Positions 1 to 7,041 are shown, numbered from the stretch's first letter. The stretch is 15,244 nt of DNA from an uncultured Selenomonadaceae bacterium (GCA_937902665.1 CALELM010000062.1:1-15244), one strand, 5' to 3'. The notes: a model not told the origin generated them from the letters alone. Numbers and translations are program-made.

Positions 1-857
1 GTTGCCAGCAAAACCTCCATGCATGCTGTCCGTCCGCCACTGGCAAGGGGAACCAGCATTTGTGAAAGAATCGCCGTAACACAACCGGCTAGCTGGTCAC
101 GCACGGAATCCCGCTCCGATGCCTGAAACATTCCCTCCACCCGCATTGCCGCCTCTGCAACCGACTTGGAATGAAGCGTCCCCAGCACTAAAATCCCGGA
201 CTCCGCCGCCATCAATGCCGTCCGCACGGTTTCCGGATCCCGAAGCTCCCCTACCATAATAATGTCCGGCATTTCCCGCAATGCGCTTCGCAATGCCTGC
301 GGAAAGGAATGAAAATCTGTTCCCAGCTCCCGCTGGCTGATGAACGCATGTTTCGGTGGATGAACATATTCCACAGGATCCTCCAGCGTAATGACATGGA
401 TTGGTTTTTGCAGAGTGATTGCCTCCAAATAAGAAGCGATTGTCGTTGACTTTCCTGAGCCAGTCCTTCCCGTAACCAAAACAAGCCCATGCTCCACCTG
501 CAAGAGCCTCTGAAAAACCGCCCCTGCCCCAATCTCCTGCAAGGACGGAATCCGATTGGGAACAAGCCGCAAGACCACAGAGGGCTTTCCCCCTGCCATA
601 AACACATTCCCCCGAAAACGCCTTCCCTGCGTTTCCCATGAAAAATCCAGCTCCCACTCCGCAGAAAAGCGTTCCCTCTGCTGCGGAGACAGCATTTCCT
701 CCAAAATGCTCTCCACTTCTTCCAAAGAAAAAACCGCATCGCATGCTTCCATTTTTCCGTCCATACGGAAAAAGCATTTCCTCTCTGCCGCAAGATAAAT
801 ATCAGATGCATTTCCTGCAATGGCAAGCGATATCATCCGTTGAAATTCAACATTCAT
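1..857 (-). CDS. pilT: PilT-type type IV pilus retraction ATPase, 3' end cut by window edge
   Basis: Hexameric cytoplasmic ATPase of the PilT/GspE superfamily that powers pilus retraction. The frame is open from an ATG at 857 to the left edge, giving about 285 residues of the usual 340-350, so the last 60-70 are outside the window. Visible motifs are an N-terminal ASDIYL stretch (PilT families have ASDIHL), Walker A GRTGSGKST at about residues 130-138, the Asp box ITLEDPVEY, Walker B IIMVGELRDPET and the His box GTLHSKS. The start at 857 overlaps the pilB stop by 11 bases and has a GAGG ten bases upstream; a second in-frame ATG at 836 has no good ribosome site. The pilB-pilT overlap suggests translational coupling. 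Motif content fits PilT better than PilB because the zinc-type Cys motif is absent. Function in twitching or DNA uptake is inferred. Confidence 0.93.
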   Translation of the reverse strand, partial: MNVEFQRMISLAIAGNASDIYLAAERKCFFRMDGKMEACDAVFSLEEVESILEEMLSPQQRERFSAEWELDFSWETQGRRFRGNVFMAGGKPSVVLRLVPNRIPSLQEIGAGAVFQRLLQVEHGLVLVTGRTGSGKSTTIASYLEAITLQKPIHVITLEDPVEYVHPPKHAFISQRELGTDFHSFPQALRSALREMPDIIMVGELRDPETVRTALMAAESGILVLGTLHSKSVAEAAMRVEGMFQASERDSVRDQLAGCVTAILSQMLVPLASGGRTACMEVLLA

Positions 858-2103
858 AAAGCACCCGCCTCACTTCCTGCCAAGTCGTGCTTCCAGCCAG
901 CACCTTGGAAATCCCGTCCTCCAGAAGCGTCCGAAAGCCTTGCTTCCGCTTCTTTGCCGCCTCCATCATGCCCTGCCTGTCTGCTCCCAGCCTTACCGCA
1001 GTACGCAAGCTCTCGTCCATCACCAGAATCTCGTGCAGGGGAAGCCGTCCGGCAAATCCCGTACCATGGCAATGTTCGCACCCTTTTCCCTGAAACAGCC
1101 TTGCCCCTCTCGGAATTTCATGGAAAAAAGAAGCTTCCTCCTCGCCAGCCTCATAGCTTTCTGCACAATGCGGGCAAATTTTCCGCACCAAGCGCTGTGC
1201 CACGATTCCTGTCAGTGTCGCCGTCAAAAGATACGGTGTCACACCCATTTCCAGCAAGCGAAACAGGGAAGTGATACTGTCCCTTGCATGAATCGTGGTA
1301 AAAATACGGTGCCCCGTCAATGCCGCCCGTACTGCAATTTCACAGGATACCTCGTCACGAATCTCGCCAATCATAACCGCATCCGTATCGCATCTGAGAA
1401 TCCCTCGAAGCCCTTCCGCAAAGCCCAAACCAGCTTTTGGATTCACTTCAATCTGATTCACGCCAGCAATCACCCCTTCCACAGGGTCTTCAATGGTCAT
1501 GATATGAATGTCCTCCCGATTGATTTCCTGCAATCCGGCGTAAAGCGTTGTCGTCTTTCCGGAATTCATGGGGCCGCAGGCAGCCAATAGCCCCGTTGGC
1601 GTATGCACCAGCCTGCGAAAAATCTCTTGGTTTTCTGCCGTAAAGCCAAGCTCCTCCAGCGTTCTCAGCCGCCTCTCCCCATTCAGCAGGCGAACGACCA
1701 TCGTTTCCCCGTGCTTTACCGGCATGCTCGCCACACGCAGGTCAATGCTTCTTCCATCCGCAAGATAGCTGATATGACCGTCCAACGGTTTCCTGCGCTC
1801 GCTCGTGTCCATCCCTGCCATGATCTTCAAACGTGACGTAAACACATCCTGTATTTTTTTAGGCAACAGTTCCGACAGCCCCAAAAGCTGCCCATCCACT
1901 CGATACCTGATTCTCAAGCCTTCCTCCACTGGCTCGACATGAATATCGCTTGCCGAAAGCTCCACCCCTAATTCAATCACTTCATTCACCAAGCGAACAA
2001 TGGGGGCTGACTCATAATTTCCTGTCGCCTGCCCGTTTCGCTCCCGTATGCCATGCAAAACCTGATGGGACAACTGATGCAAAAGACTCTCTTTTTCTTT
2101 CAT
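847..2103 (-). CDS. pilB: PilB/GspE-type pilus assembly ATPase, short form
   Basis: Cytoplasmic ATPase of the GspE/PilB family, which drives pilin polymerisation or type II-like secretion. The product is 418 residues. SASDIHVEP at about 50-58 and YRVDG at 67-71 mark the N2 domain. Walker A is GPMNSGKT at 177-184, followed by the Asp box TIEDPVEG, Walker B AVMIGEIRD and the His box TTIHARDS. A tetracysteine zinc site (CPHC and CEHC, then HGTGFAGR) is typical of PilB/GspE and absent from PilT. I chose ATG 2103 because GGAGGAG lies five bases upstream; an ATG at 2157 would add 18 residues but overlaps the likely -10 element. The protein is about 140 residues shorter than typical PilB: the N-terminal MshEN/N1 region is missing. 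In Walker A, Met-Asn replaces the common Thr-Gly. The next gene is pilT. Confidence 0.93.
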   Translation of the reverse strand: MKEKESLLHQLSHQVLHGIRERNGQATGNYESAPIVRLVNEVIELGVELSASDIHVEPVEEGLRIRYRVDGQLLGLSELLPKKIQDVFTSRLKIMAGMDTSERRKPLDGHISYLADGRSIDLRVASMPVKHGETMVVRLLNGERRLRTLEELGFTAENQEIFRRLVHTPTGLLAACGPMNSGKTTTLYAGLQEINREDIHIMTIEDPVEGVIAGVNQIEVNPKAGLGFAEGLRGILRCDTDAVMIGEIRDEVSCEIAVRAALTGHRIFTTIHARDSITSLFRLLEMGVTPYLLTATLTGIVAQRLVRKICPHCAESYEAGEEEASFFHEIPRGARLFQGKGCEHCHGTGFAGRLPLHEILVMDESLRTAVRLGADRQGMMEAAKKRKQGFRTLLEDGISKVLAGSTTWQEVRRVLYEC

Positions 2104-2147
2104 GCCTGCTCCTCCAACATCTACCTTCAATAAACATTTGTATTTAT

Positions 2148-2158
2148 ATTTTACCACA
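2148..2158 (-). promoter_or_regulatory. Extended -10 promoter for pilB-pilT
   Basis: On the minus strand, TGTGG runs directly into TAAAAT, giving a TGn-type extended -10 about 45 bases upstream of the pilB start. No convincing -35 lies 16-18 bases upstream, as expected for extended -10 promoters. The same 12-mer, TGTGGTAAAATA, occurs upstream of the phosphatase gene near 13625. Confidence 0.5.
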
Positions 2159-2163
2159 CTCCC

Positions 2164-2364
2164 ATAAAAACAAACTATTTATTTTTCCCAAATGCCAAAT
2201 CTTGCCTGTGCAGGCAGTTAGATGCAGCGTCTTTCGTTGGCGATAAAAGAATCCATGCTTATCAGGAAAATCCGCAGCTTATCAAAGTTACATATGTTTT
2301 GCTCTGTTTCAAGAAGGATATTTACATAAAAAGTGAGAACCTAGGAAATGTAGCTAAAAAATAG
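2164..2364 (+). other. Startless open frame, possible gene remnant
   Basis: The 470 bases between pilB and clpP hold no complete gene that I recognise. From 2164 to a TAG at 2362-2364 one plus-strand frame stays open for about 66 codons with a protein-like composition (stretches such as FVGDKRIHAYQENPQ and YVLLCFKKDIYIKSEN), but it has no ATG, GTG or TTG with a ribosome site. It could be the 3' end of a decayed gene or chance. A small inverted repeat, TGCCTG-2-CAGGCA, sits at 2203-2216 and could be an operator half or part of a hairpin. Confidence 0.2.
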
Positions 2365-2627
2365 TTGCTCTCCCCTTCCGACGCTCGCTGTACCGCACAA
2401 AAATCTATCATCAGGAATCGAAAGCCTGCTCCTCAAGGGCAGGATTACAATCAAGAAAAAGCTACCAGACAAAAAAACATTCAAAAAGGAGATTGCATAA
2501 TTGGCGCTATTATCTTTGAATTAAGGGCGGTAAGCAGTGACCGCCTGCCGCTGAATCACGGACACAGCAGATGTCCTGCCGTTGCAGCGGCAAGGGAAAA
2601 TTTTTTAAGGAAAAGAGAGGGATTATC
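2365..2627 (+). promoter_or_regulatory. clpP upstream leader with several short hairpins
   Basis: No gene recognised. From 2525 the sequence turns GC-rich and has back-to-back inverted repeats: GGCGGT/ACCGCC (2526-2531 with 2540-2545), GGACA/TGTCC around 2560-2576 and TGCCG/CGGCA around 2577-2592. An AAAAAGGAG lies at 2484-2491. A frame beginning at TTG 2365 stays open to a TGA at 2629-2631 that overlaps the clpP GTG by three bases, so a coupled leader peptide is possible, but its codon use does not look native. I found no clear CtsR or CIRCE operator and no confident -35/-10 pair. Confidence 0.3.
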
Positions 2628-3218
2628 GTGAGCAACATGACACTCATGCCTATGGTTATTGAACGTGAAGGCAATGGCGAACGGGCTATGGACTTAGGTT
2701 CCCGTCTCCTGAAAGACCGCATTATTATGTGCAGCGGTTTAATTGACACAGCAATGGCTGAGATTATTAAGATGGAGCTTTACTACTTGGAATCCGAAGA
2801 TCCGACGGCTGATATCAAGATGTACATCAACAGCTCCGGCGGCAGCATAGTAGCTGGCATGGCTATCTATGATGCCATGCAATATGTAAGGCCTGATGTG
2901 TGTACCATCGTCAATGGCATGGCCGCCTCCATGGGAAGCCTGCTGGCAATGGCAGGAACCAAGGGCAAGCGCTGGGCTCTTCCCAATGCGGAGTTCATGA
3001 TCCACCAGCCTTCCGGCGGCAGCCATGGCAAGGCGAGCGACATGGAAATTAGCTGGGAACACATGAAGCGTACCAAGGACAAGCTGCACAATATTTACAT
3101 GAAGCATACGGGAAAGTCCCTTGATGAGATCGTGTCCGCCATGGATCGTGACAACTGGCTCACACCGGAAGAAGCCGTGGAATTCGGGCTTATCGATGCC
3201 ATACAGATGACACACTGA
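2628..3218 (+). CDS. clpP: ATP-dependent Clp protease proteolytic subunit (stand-alone, probable paralog)
   Basis: Serine peptidase (family S14) forming the tetradecameric chamber that degrades substrates fed by ClpX or other Clp unfoldases. From the GTG at 2628 it is 196 residues, the normal length; GAGAGG lies at 2615-2620. An upstream in-frame ATG at 2571 would add 19 poorly conserved residues. The catalytic triad is intact: Ser101 in AASMGS, His126 in MIHQPSGG and Asp175 in MDRDNWL. Strand and handle regions are recognisable (SRLLKDRI near 25-32, GMAIYDAMQYV near 77-87). Differences from the usual consensus include INSSGG instead of INSPGG and LIDTAMAE where most have PIDD. The gene is not next to tig, clpX or lon; a ClpX gene lies 10.5 kb away. 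I am confident of the family, and infer that this is a second copy. Confidence 0.95.
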   Translation: MSNMTLMPMVIEREGNGERAMDLGSRLLKDRIIMCSGLIDTAMAEIIKMELYYLESEDPTADIKMYINSSGGSIVAGMAIYDAMQYVRPDVCTIVNGMAASMGSLLAMAGTKGKRWALPNAEFMIHQPSGGSHGKASDMEISWEHMKRTKDKLHNIYMKHTGKSLDEIVSAMDRDNWLTPEEAVEFGLIDAIQMTH

Positions 3219-3228
3219 TTAAAATCAG

Positions 3229-3299
3229 AAAGGAGGCGTACCACGTTTTCTTCGGTTTGTCCTGAGGATTCTTGTGATACGAAGCCCAATGAGAAATAA
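3229..3299 (+). other. Orphan strong Shine-Dalgarno followed by an ACG-initiated mini-frame
   Basis: AAAGGAGG at 3229-3236 is one of the strongest ribosome sites in the window, yet no ATG, GTG or TTG follows at usable distance. Six bases downstream is ACG (3243), opening an 18-codon frame with two cysteines (CPEDSC) that ends at TAA 3297-3299. This could be a start codon lost by one ATG-to-ACG change, a non-standard start, or a decayed gene. Confidence 0.25.
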
Positions 3300-3417
3300 T
3301 AAAAACAACAAAAACAAATTGGATATGATTTGCGATTTCTGCGGAGAAGTTGTGCCTCCAGGAGTCCTAGTAGCTTGTGGGCAGACAGGCAAGAAAATGC
3401 TTATTGCATTTTCTTGA
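3289..3417 (+). CDS. Possible 42-residue protein with a CxxC motif
   Basis: The frame runs from ATG 3289 to TGA 3415-3417. After an Asn/Lys-rich N-terminus it contains MICDFCGEVVPPG, then LVACG and QTGKK. CDFCG followed by a hydrophobic LVA segment resembles the first half of the N-terminal zinc-binding domain of ClpX proteins (CSFCGK then RKLIAG), but the second CxxC is missing and the frame ends inside a hairpin. No ribosome site precedes this ATG; the strong site at 3229-3236 lies in a region that is also open in this frame but lacks a standard start. It may be a remnant of a larger gene, a small protein or chance. I do not assign a function. Confidence 0.25.
   Translation: MRNNKNNKNKLDMICDFCGEVVPPGVLVACGQTGKKMLIAFS
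3390..3416. repeat. Perfect 11-bp hairpin
   Basis: CAAGAAAATGC and its exact reverse complement are separated by the 5-base loop TTATT. No long T-run follows on either strand, so it is not a clear terminator. It covers the last codons of the small CxxC frame. Confidence 0.7.
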
Positions 3418-3453
3418 ACAATGGCGTTATCATCTCCCCTCTTTGGCATATTT

Positions 3454-3475
3454 GGGCTGCTAGTGGGTAGCGCCC
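3454..3475 (+). terminator. Weak terminator-like hairpin
   Basis: GGGC-T-GCTA pairs with TAGC-GCCC (one bulged T, 5-base loop) and is followed on the plus strand by a pyrimidine-rich stretch ending TTTTCTTTTC. It could end transcription from clpP; the T-run is offset by about ten bases, so support is modest. Confidence 0.35.
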
Positions 3476-3510
3476 TTATGTGCCTTTTCTTTTCTCCTAA
3501 AAATAAAAAA

Positions 3511-3528
3511 CCTCAGCTTATACTGAGG
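3511..3528 (-). terminator. Minus-strand intrinsic terminator
   Basis: CCTCAG and CTGAGG form a 6-bp stem with a 6-base loop. Read on the minus strand, TTTTTTATTTTT follows directly, which is the classical form of a rho-independent terminator. It would serve as a back-up terminator for rsmA. Confidence 0.55.
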
Positions 3529-3539
3529 ACAACAAACAA

Positions 3540-3562
3540 GCCGTCCGCATCATGCGGACGGC
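3540..3562. terminator. GC-rich hairpin, probable bidirectional terminator
   Basis: GCCGTCCGC and GCGGACGGC form a perfect 9-bp stem (11 bp of complementarity around one central base). TGTTTT follows on the plus strand and TTGTTTGTTG on the minus strand. Confidence 0.6.
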
Positions 3563-3592
3563 TGTTTTGCTACGATACTGTACTTTACTGCA

Positions 3593-3644
3593 AAAAATAA
3601 GGAGCTGCTGCACGTTACATTACGTGCAGCAGCTCCTTATTTTT
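3593..3644. terminator. Bidirectional intrinsic terminator between clpP and rsmA
   Basis: A perfect 23-bp inverted repeat (arms 3593-3615 and 3622-3644, loop TACATT) with a GC-rich core (GGAGCTGCTGCACGT) flanked by an A-run on the left and a T-run on the right, so both strands show a stem followed by T's. It begins 28 bases after the rsmA stop and is the primary rsmA terminator; it would also stop anything arriving from clpP. Confidence 0.85.
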
Positions 3645-3672
3645 CCATTAAATTGACAAATATCCGCTCATT

Positions 3673-4527
3673 TCATTTTTCAAAGGCATCTGCCAAAGCA
3701 GCAAATTCCTGCAAGGAAAGGGTTTCTCCTCTACGTTCCGCCGCAATGCCTGCCTGTTCCATGGCAAGGCGAATCTCGTCCTTCAAGAACCCTGCTCCCT
3801 TCAAGGCATTGAAAAGCGTCTTGCGGCGTTGCCCGAATGCCGCCCTGACCACTCGGAAGAATCTCTTTTCATCCTTGACCTTGACTGCTGGCTCTGTCCG
3901 CACCCTGCAAGCAATAACAACGGAATCGACTTCCGGTGCAGGGATAAAAGATTTCGGCGGAACATCGAGAACAATCTCAGGCTGCGTGTAATACTGCACG
4001 GCAACCGACAAGGCGCCATAGGTCTTGCTCCCCGGCTTTGCCGTCATGCGTTCCGCCACTTCCTTCTGCACCATTGTCACCATGGTCGTAATCGGCAAGT
4101 GACGTTCCAAGAGTGTCATGAGAATCGGTGTCGTGATGTAGTACGGCAAATTCGCCGCAACTTTGAACGCCCCTTCTCCCATAAGCTCCGGAATATTGAC
4201 CTTCAGGATATCCCCCGGCACAATACGGACATTATCATAGCCTGCCAAGGTTTCTGCCAAAACTGCCGGCAGCTTCTTGTCCAGCTCTACTGCCGTCACC
4301 TGCGCTCCTGCCTCTGCCAAGCCCTGCGTCAAGGTACCAATCCCGGGGCCAATCTCCAGTACCCTGTCGCCTTCCTCTATCTCGGCAGCCTCCACGATTC
4401 CCCGCACAATGGACGAATCCACCAAAAAATTCTGTCCCAGCTTCTTGCTGGCGCGTAAATGAAAGGTTTTTAGAATATGATTCGTCACCTCACGGCTTGC
4501 AATGTTCGGATGAAGCTTTCCTGTCAT
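3673..4527 (-). CDS. rsmA: 16S rRNA (adenine1518/1519-N6)-dimethyltransferase RsmA (KsgA)
   Basis: Dimethylates two adjacent adenosines in helix 45 of 16S rRNA using S-adenosylmethionine, a late step in 30S maturation; loss gives kasugamycin resistance in bacteria. The product is 284 residues, normal for the family. KLGQNFLVD (29-37) is the family N-terminal signature, LEIGPGIGTLT (57-67) binds SAM, E81 and D106 fit the adenosine-contacting acidic positions, and NLPYYIT (126-132) is the catalytic NLPY motif. The all-helical C-terminal domain includes AFGQRRKTL. The ATG at 4527 overlaps the rnmV stop by four bases (ATGA), so the two are translationally coupled, as is common for rnmV-rsmA in Firmicutes. 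It is the last gene of the minus-strand block and is followed by stacked terminators. Confidence 0.97.
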   Translation of the reverse strand: MTGKLHPNIASREVTNHILKTFHLRASKKLGQNFLVDSSIVRGIVEAAEIEEGDRVLEIGPGIGTLTQGLAEAGAQVTAVELDKKLPAVLAETLAGYDNVRIVPGDILKVNIPELMGEGAFKVAANLPYYITTPILMTLLERHLPITTMVTMVQKEVAERMTAKPGSKTYGALSVAVQYYTQPEIVLDVPPKSFIPAPEVDSVVIACRVRTEPAVKVKDEKRFFRVVRAAFGQRRKTLFNALKGAGFLKDEIRLAMEQAGIAAERRGETLSLQEFAALADAFEK

Positions 4528-5075
4528 GCACGACCTTCCTCTCTGTCCAGTGCCTCCACGGCATTCTCAAATTCTTCCCGCGTCACGCCATAATGATTCA
4601 ATCGAAGCAAAAACGTCTTGGCATTGGCAAACCCAATGCCAAGCATTGCGCCAATTCTTGCACGCCTTTCCGAAGCTCTCTCCGTGCCGCTCAATCCGGC
4701 AAGAATCAACTCGGATGCCCGAAATTCCTCCTTGGGATTCCATTCCAAGGCGCGAACCTTTTCCAGTGCCGCACGGATGGCTGATGGACTCGCCTGCTCA
4801 ATACCGATATCATCGTTTGCGGTTGCGTCCTCTTTTGGAACAAAGGCATGCTTTGCCTCTGGAAACCGCTTTGCCAAAAACTTGCGAATTCGTTCCCCTG
4901 CGGAATCTGGATCGGTCAGAATGATGATGCCACGCTTCTTATATGCCTGCTCAATATTTTTCAGTGCCTGCGGCTTGAGGTTGAATCCCTCCGTAATAAT
5001 GCAGTCCGCCTCGACTGCCTTGCGAACAGCCACTACGTCCATCTTGCCCTCGACAACCAAAACTTCCTTTATCAT
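4524..5075 (-). CDS. rnmV: Ribonuclease M5 (5S rRNA maturation)
   Basis: Toprim-fold endonuclease that cuts 5S rRNA precursors to the mature ends, acting on the 5S-L18 complex. The protein has 183 residues. Toprim motifs are clear: VVEGKMD with Glu9 at the N-terminus and ILTDPDSAG with Asp55 and Asp57, the metal-binding acidic residues. The C-terminal region (LGIGFANAKTFLLRLNHYGVT and onward) matches the DUF4093 tail of RNase M5 rather than DnaG or topoisomerase. It starts 18 bases after the sua5 stop and ends overlapping rsmA, so it lies inside the operon. RNase M5 is characteristic of Firmicutes. Confidence 0.95.
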   Translation of the reverse strand: MIKEVLVVEGKMDVVAVRKAVEADCIITEGFNLKPQALKNIEQAYKKRGIIILTDPDSAGERIRKFLAKRFPEAKHAFVPKEDATANDDIGIEQASPSAIRAALEKVRALEWNPKEEFRASELILAGLSGTERASERRARIGAMLGIGFANAKTFLLRLNHYGVTREEFENAVEALDREEGRA

Positions 5076-5093
5076 GTTAAACTCCTGCTTCTC

Positions 5094-6152
5094 CTACTCT
5101 ACAACCATGCTCTGAAAGCCGCTTGCCTTGCGCATACGATTCATAATAGCAAGCCCAAGCCCGTCCTCCGTTGTTCCTTCCGCCAAAAGGCAATCCACCG
5201 GCTTGTCATCAAAGCTCCGAAGTGCCTCATAAATATTTGCCGCAATGCTTGGGAAGTCTCCCTGCCTTCCGTAATCCACCAAGAACTCCTGCGGCAGGAT
5301 TCCCTTCAATCCTGCAATCACCTCCGTGCTTGCTATCACGCCTGCCTGCCTGCCCTGCTCACGCAGTCTCCTTGCTTCCTTTTCAAAGGCGAAAAGCATT
5401 CCCTTGGGCGATCCTTCCAGCAGTGTCATCGGTGCTTTCGGCGCATAATGACGATACTTCATGCCGGGAGCCCTCGGCACGGTGTCCTCGCCGACCAGTG
5501 CGGGATCCAATTCCACCTCGCCGAGAACCTCCCTCAGCATTTCCCTTGTAATAGCACCCGGACGCAGAATCATCGCCGTTCCTGCCGTGCAATCCACGAT
5601 AGTCGATTCCACGCCAAAACGGCAAGCCCCGCCGTCCAGAATCATCGGGATTCTCCCGTCCATATCCTTCCGTACTGCCTCTGCCGTTGTAGGGCTTGGC
5701 CTTCCGGAAAGATTGGCGCTCGGTGCAGCAATCGGTACGCCTGCCGCCTGAATCATCGCCCTTGCGACATCATGATCCGGCATACGGATTCCTACCGTAG
5801 ACAAACCGCCCGTAATGCTTTTCGGCACAGCATCCGACTTTTCCATGATGAGCGTAATCGGTCCCGGACAAAATGCCGCCATCAGCTTTTCTGCCATCAA
5901 GGGAACGGATTTCACGGCACAGTCCACCATCGCCCGATTCGCCACATGCAAAATGAGCGGATTGTCCGACGGCCTGCCCTTCGCATGATAAATCTCAGCA
6001 CAGGCACTCCCATCCAGCCCGTTTCCGCCCAAGCCATAGACTGTTTCCGTTGGAAATGCCACAAGCCCACCGTGGCGCAGGATGCTTCCTGCCTCTTCCA
6101 AGGCGGCACTGCACTCTCTCACATTTTCTATCCTTGCTATCTTCGTATCCAT
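5094..6152 (-). CDS. sua5: L-threonylcarbamoyladenylate synthase, long (Sua5) form
   Basis: Makes threonylcarbamoyl-AMP from threonine, bicarbonate and ATP, the first step of tRNA t6A37 modification; TsaB, TsaD and TsaE finish the reaction. The YrdC domain fills about residues 15-200, with VAFPTETVYGLG (31-42), KGRPSDNPLI (58-67), APSANLSG and ESTIVDC. The linker APGMKYRHYAP and a C-terminal Sua5 domain of about 130 residues follow, so this is the long form (352 residues) and not the single-domain TsaC. I prefer ATG 6152 because it fits typical starts and leaves a ten-base gap to prmC. An in-frame ATG at 6185 would add 11 residues and overlap prmC by 23 bases; it cannot be excluded, since the ribosome site for 6152 is weakly placed. 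Confidence 0.95.
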   Translation of the reverse strand: MDTKIARIENVRECSAALEEAGSILRHGGLVAFPTETVYGLGGNGLDGSACAEIYHAKGRPSDNPLILHVANRAMVDCAVKSVPLMAEKLMAAFCPGPITLIMEKSDAVPKSITGGLSTVGIRMPDHDVARAMIQAAGVPIAAPSANLSGRPSPTTAEAVRKDMDGRIPMILDGGACRFGVESTIVDCTAGTAMILRPGAITREMLREVLGEVELDPALVGEDTVPRAPGMKYRHYAPKAPMTLLEGSPKGMLFAFEKEARRLREQGRQAGVIASTEVIAGLKGILPQEFLVDYGRQGDFPSIAANIYEALRSFDDKPVDCLLAEGTTEDGLGLAIMNRMRKASGFQSMVVE

Positions 6153-6162
6153 TGCAAGCCAT

Positions 6163-7041
6163 TCATCCTTCCGCTTTCCATGCAAGAACCACCCGATTTA
6201 TTCCTGCCAAATCTTTTCGCACTTCCGTTCTCCCGATCTGTGGATTTGCCTTCGCCAAGCGCTCCACCTCTTTCGCCTGATGGATTCCAACCTCAAAAGC
6301 AAGGAAGCCACCTTCCTTCAGCATCCTCGGCGCATCTGCGCAAAGCCTGCGGTAAAAGTCCATGCCGTCCCTGCCGCCAAAAAGTGCGAGCCTTGGCTCA
6401 TTTCTTACCTCCACGGACAGCCCCTGCATATCCATTTCCGAAATATAGGGAGGATTGGAAAGGATCGCATCAAACGTCCTTCCCTCCAGTGGCTTCAGCA
6501 GGTCTCCCGTAAAAAATTCCACACGGTCAGAAACCTCCAGCCGTCTCGCATTTTCCTCTGCCACCCTGCGAGCCTTTTCCGAAATATCCACGGTTGCCGC
6601 ATGCGCAGCAGGCAAAAAACGCAGAACAGACAAGCAAATCGCTCCCGTTCCCGTGCCGATATCTGCAAATTCCACATCCCGACCTCTGTCTGCCAGTCTT
6701 CGCAGGAAGTCCACTGCCGCCTGCACCAAGATTTCCGTATCCGGTCGTGGAATCAGCGTATCCTCTGTTACCAGGAAAGGAAGTCCCATGAACTCCCTCT
6801 GCCCAATCAAGTAGGCAGTTGGGATGCCCTGCACCCGTTTCTTGATAAGCTCCCGATAAGCTGCCTGCTCCTCTTGCTCCAACGGTTCGTCAAAATGCAC
6901 ATAGAGATAAATCCGTTCCTTTTTCAAAACATGGGAAAGCAGCACCTCAGCATCAAGGCGCGGAGAATCCACCCCCTTATCCCTAAAGTACTGCTCCGTC
7001 CATTTCAATATGCTGCCAATCGTCCATACCTTCCCCGACAT
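6163..7041 (-). CDS. prmC: Peptide chain release factor N5-glutamine methyltransferase
   Basis: SAM-dependent enzyme that methylates the glutamine of the GGQ motif in RF1 and RF2, increasing termination efficiency. The product has 292 residues. A helical N-terminal release-factor-binding domain covers about 1-85. The family motif LIPRPDTE (96-103), the SAM loop DIGTGTGAI (127-135), an acidic VDIS strand end (151-154) and the catalytic NPPYIS (196-201) follow. The first base of its ATG is the last base of the prfA TAA, a one-base overlap that couples the modifying enzyme to its substrate. I see nothing missing from the active site. Confidence 0.97.
   Translation of the reverse strand: MSGKVWTIGSILKWTEQYFRDKGVDSPRLDAEVLLSHVLKKERIYLYVHFDEPLEQEEQAAYRELIKKRVQGIPTAYLIGQREFMGLPFLVTEDTLIPRPDTEILVQAAVDFLRRLADRGRDVEFADIGTGTGAICLSVLRFLPAAHAATVDISEKARRVAEENARRLEVSDRVEFFTGDLLKPLEGRTFDAILSNPPYISEMDMQGLSVEVRNEPRLALFGGRDGMDFYRRLCADAPRMLKEGGFLAFEVGIHQAKEVERLAKANPQIGRTEVRKDLAGINRVVLAWKAEG

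Noticed and set aside
97..826. Two minus-strand frames of 191 and 226 codons at the left edge
   Set aside because: They are out-of-frame readings of pilT; the frame with Walker A, Asp box and His box is the one that stays open to the edge.
2158..2627. CtsR or CIRCE heat-shock operators upstream of clpP
   Set aside because: I looked for GGTCAAA-type direct repeats and TTAGCACTC-N9-GAGTGCTAA and found neither here nor upstream of clpX.
4848..6512. A 554-codon plus-strand open frame
   Set aside because: It lies antisense to rnmV, sua5 and prmC, whose protein motifs are unmistakable. Its translation is Cys/His/Arg-rich without domains. It is a by-product of codon bias.
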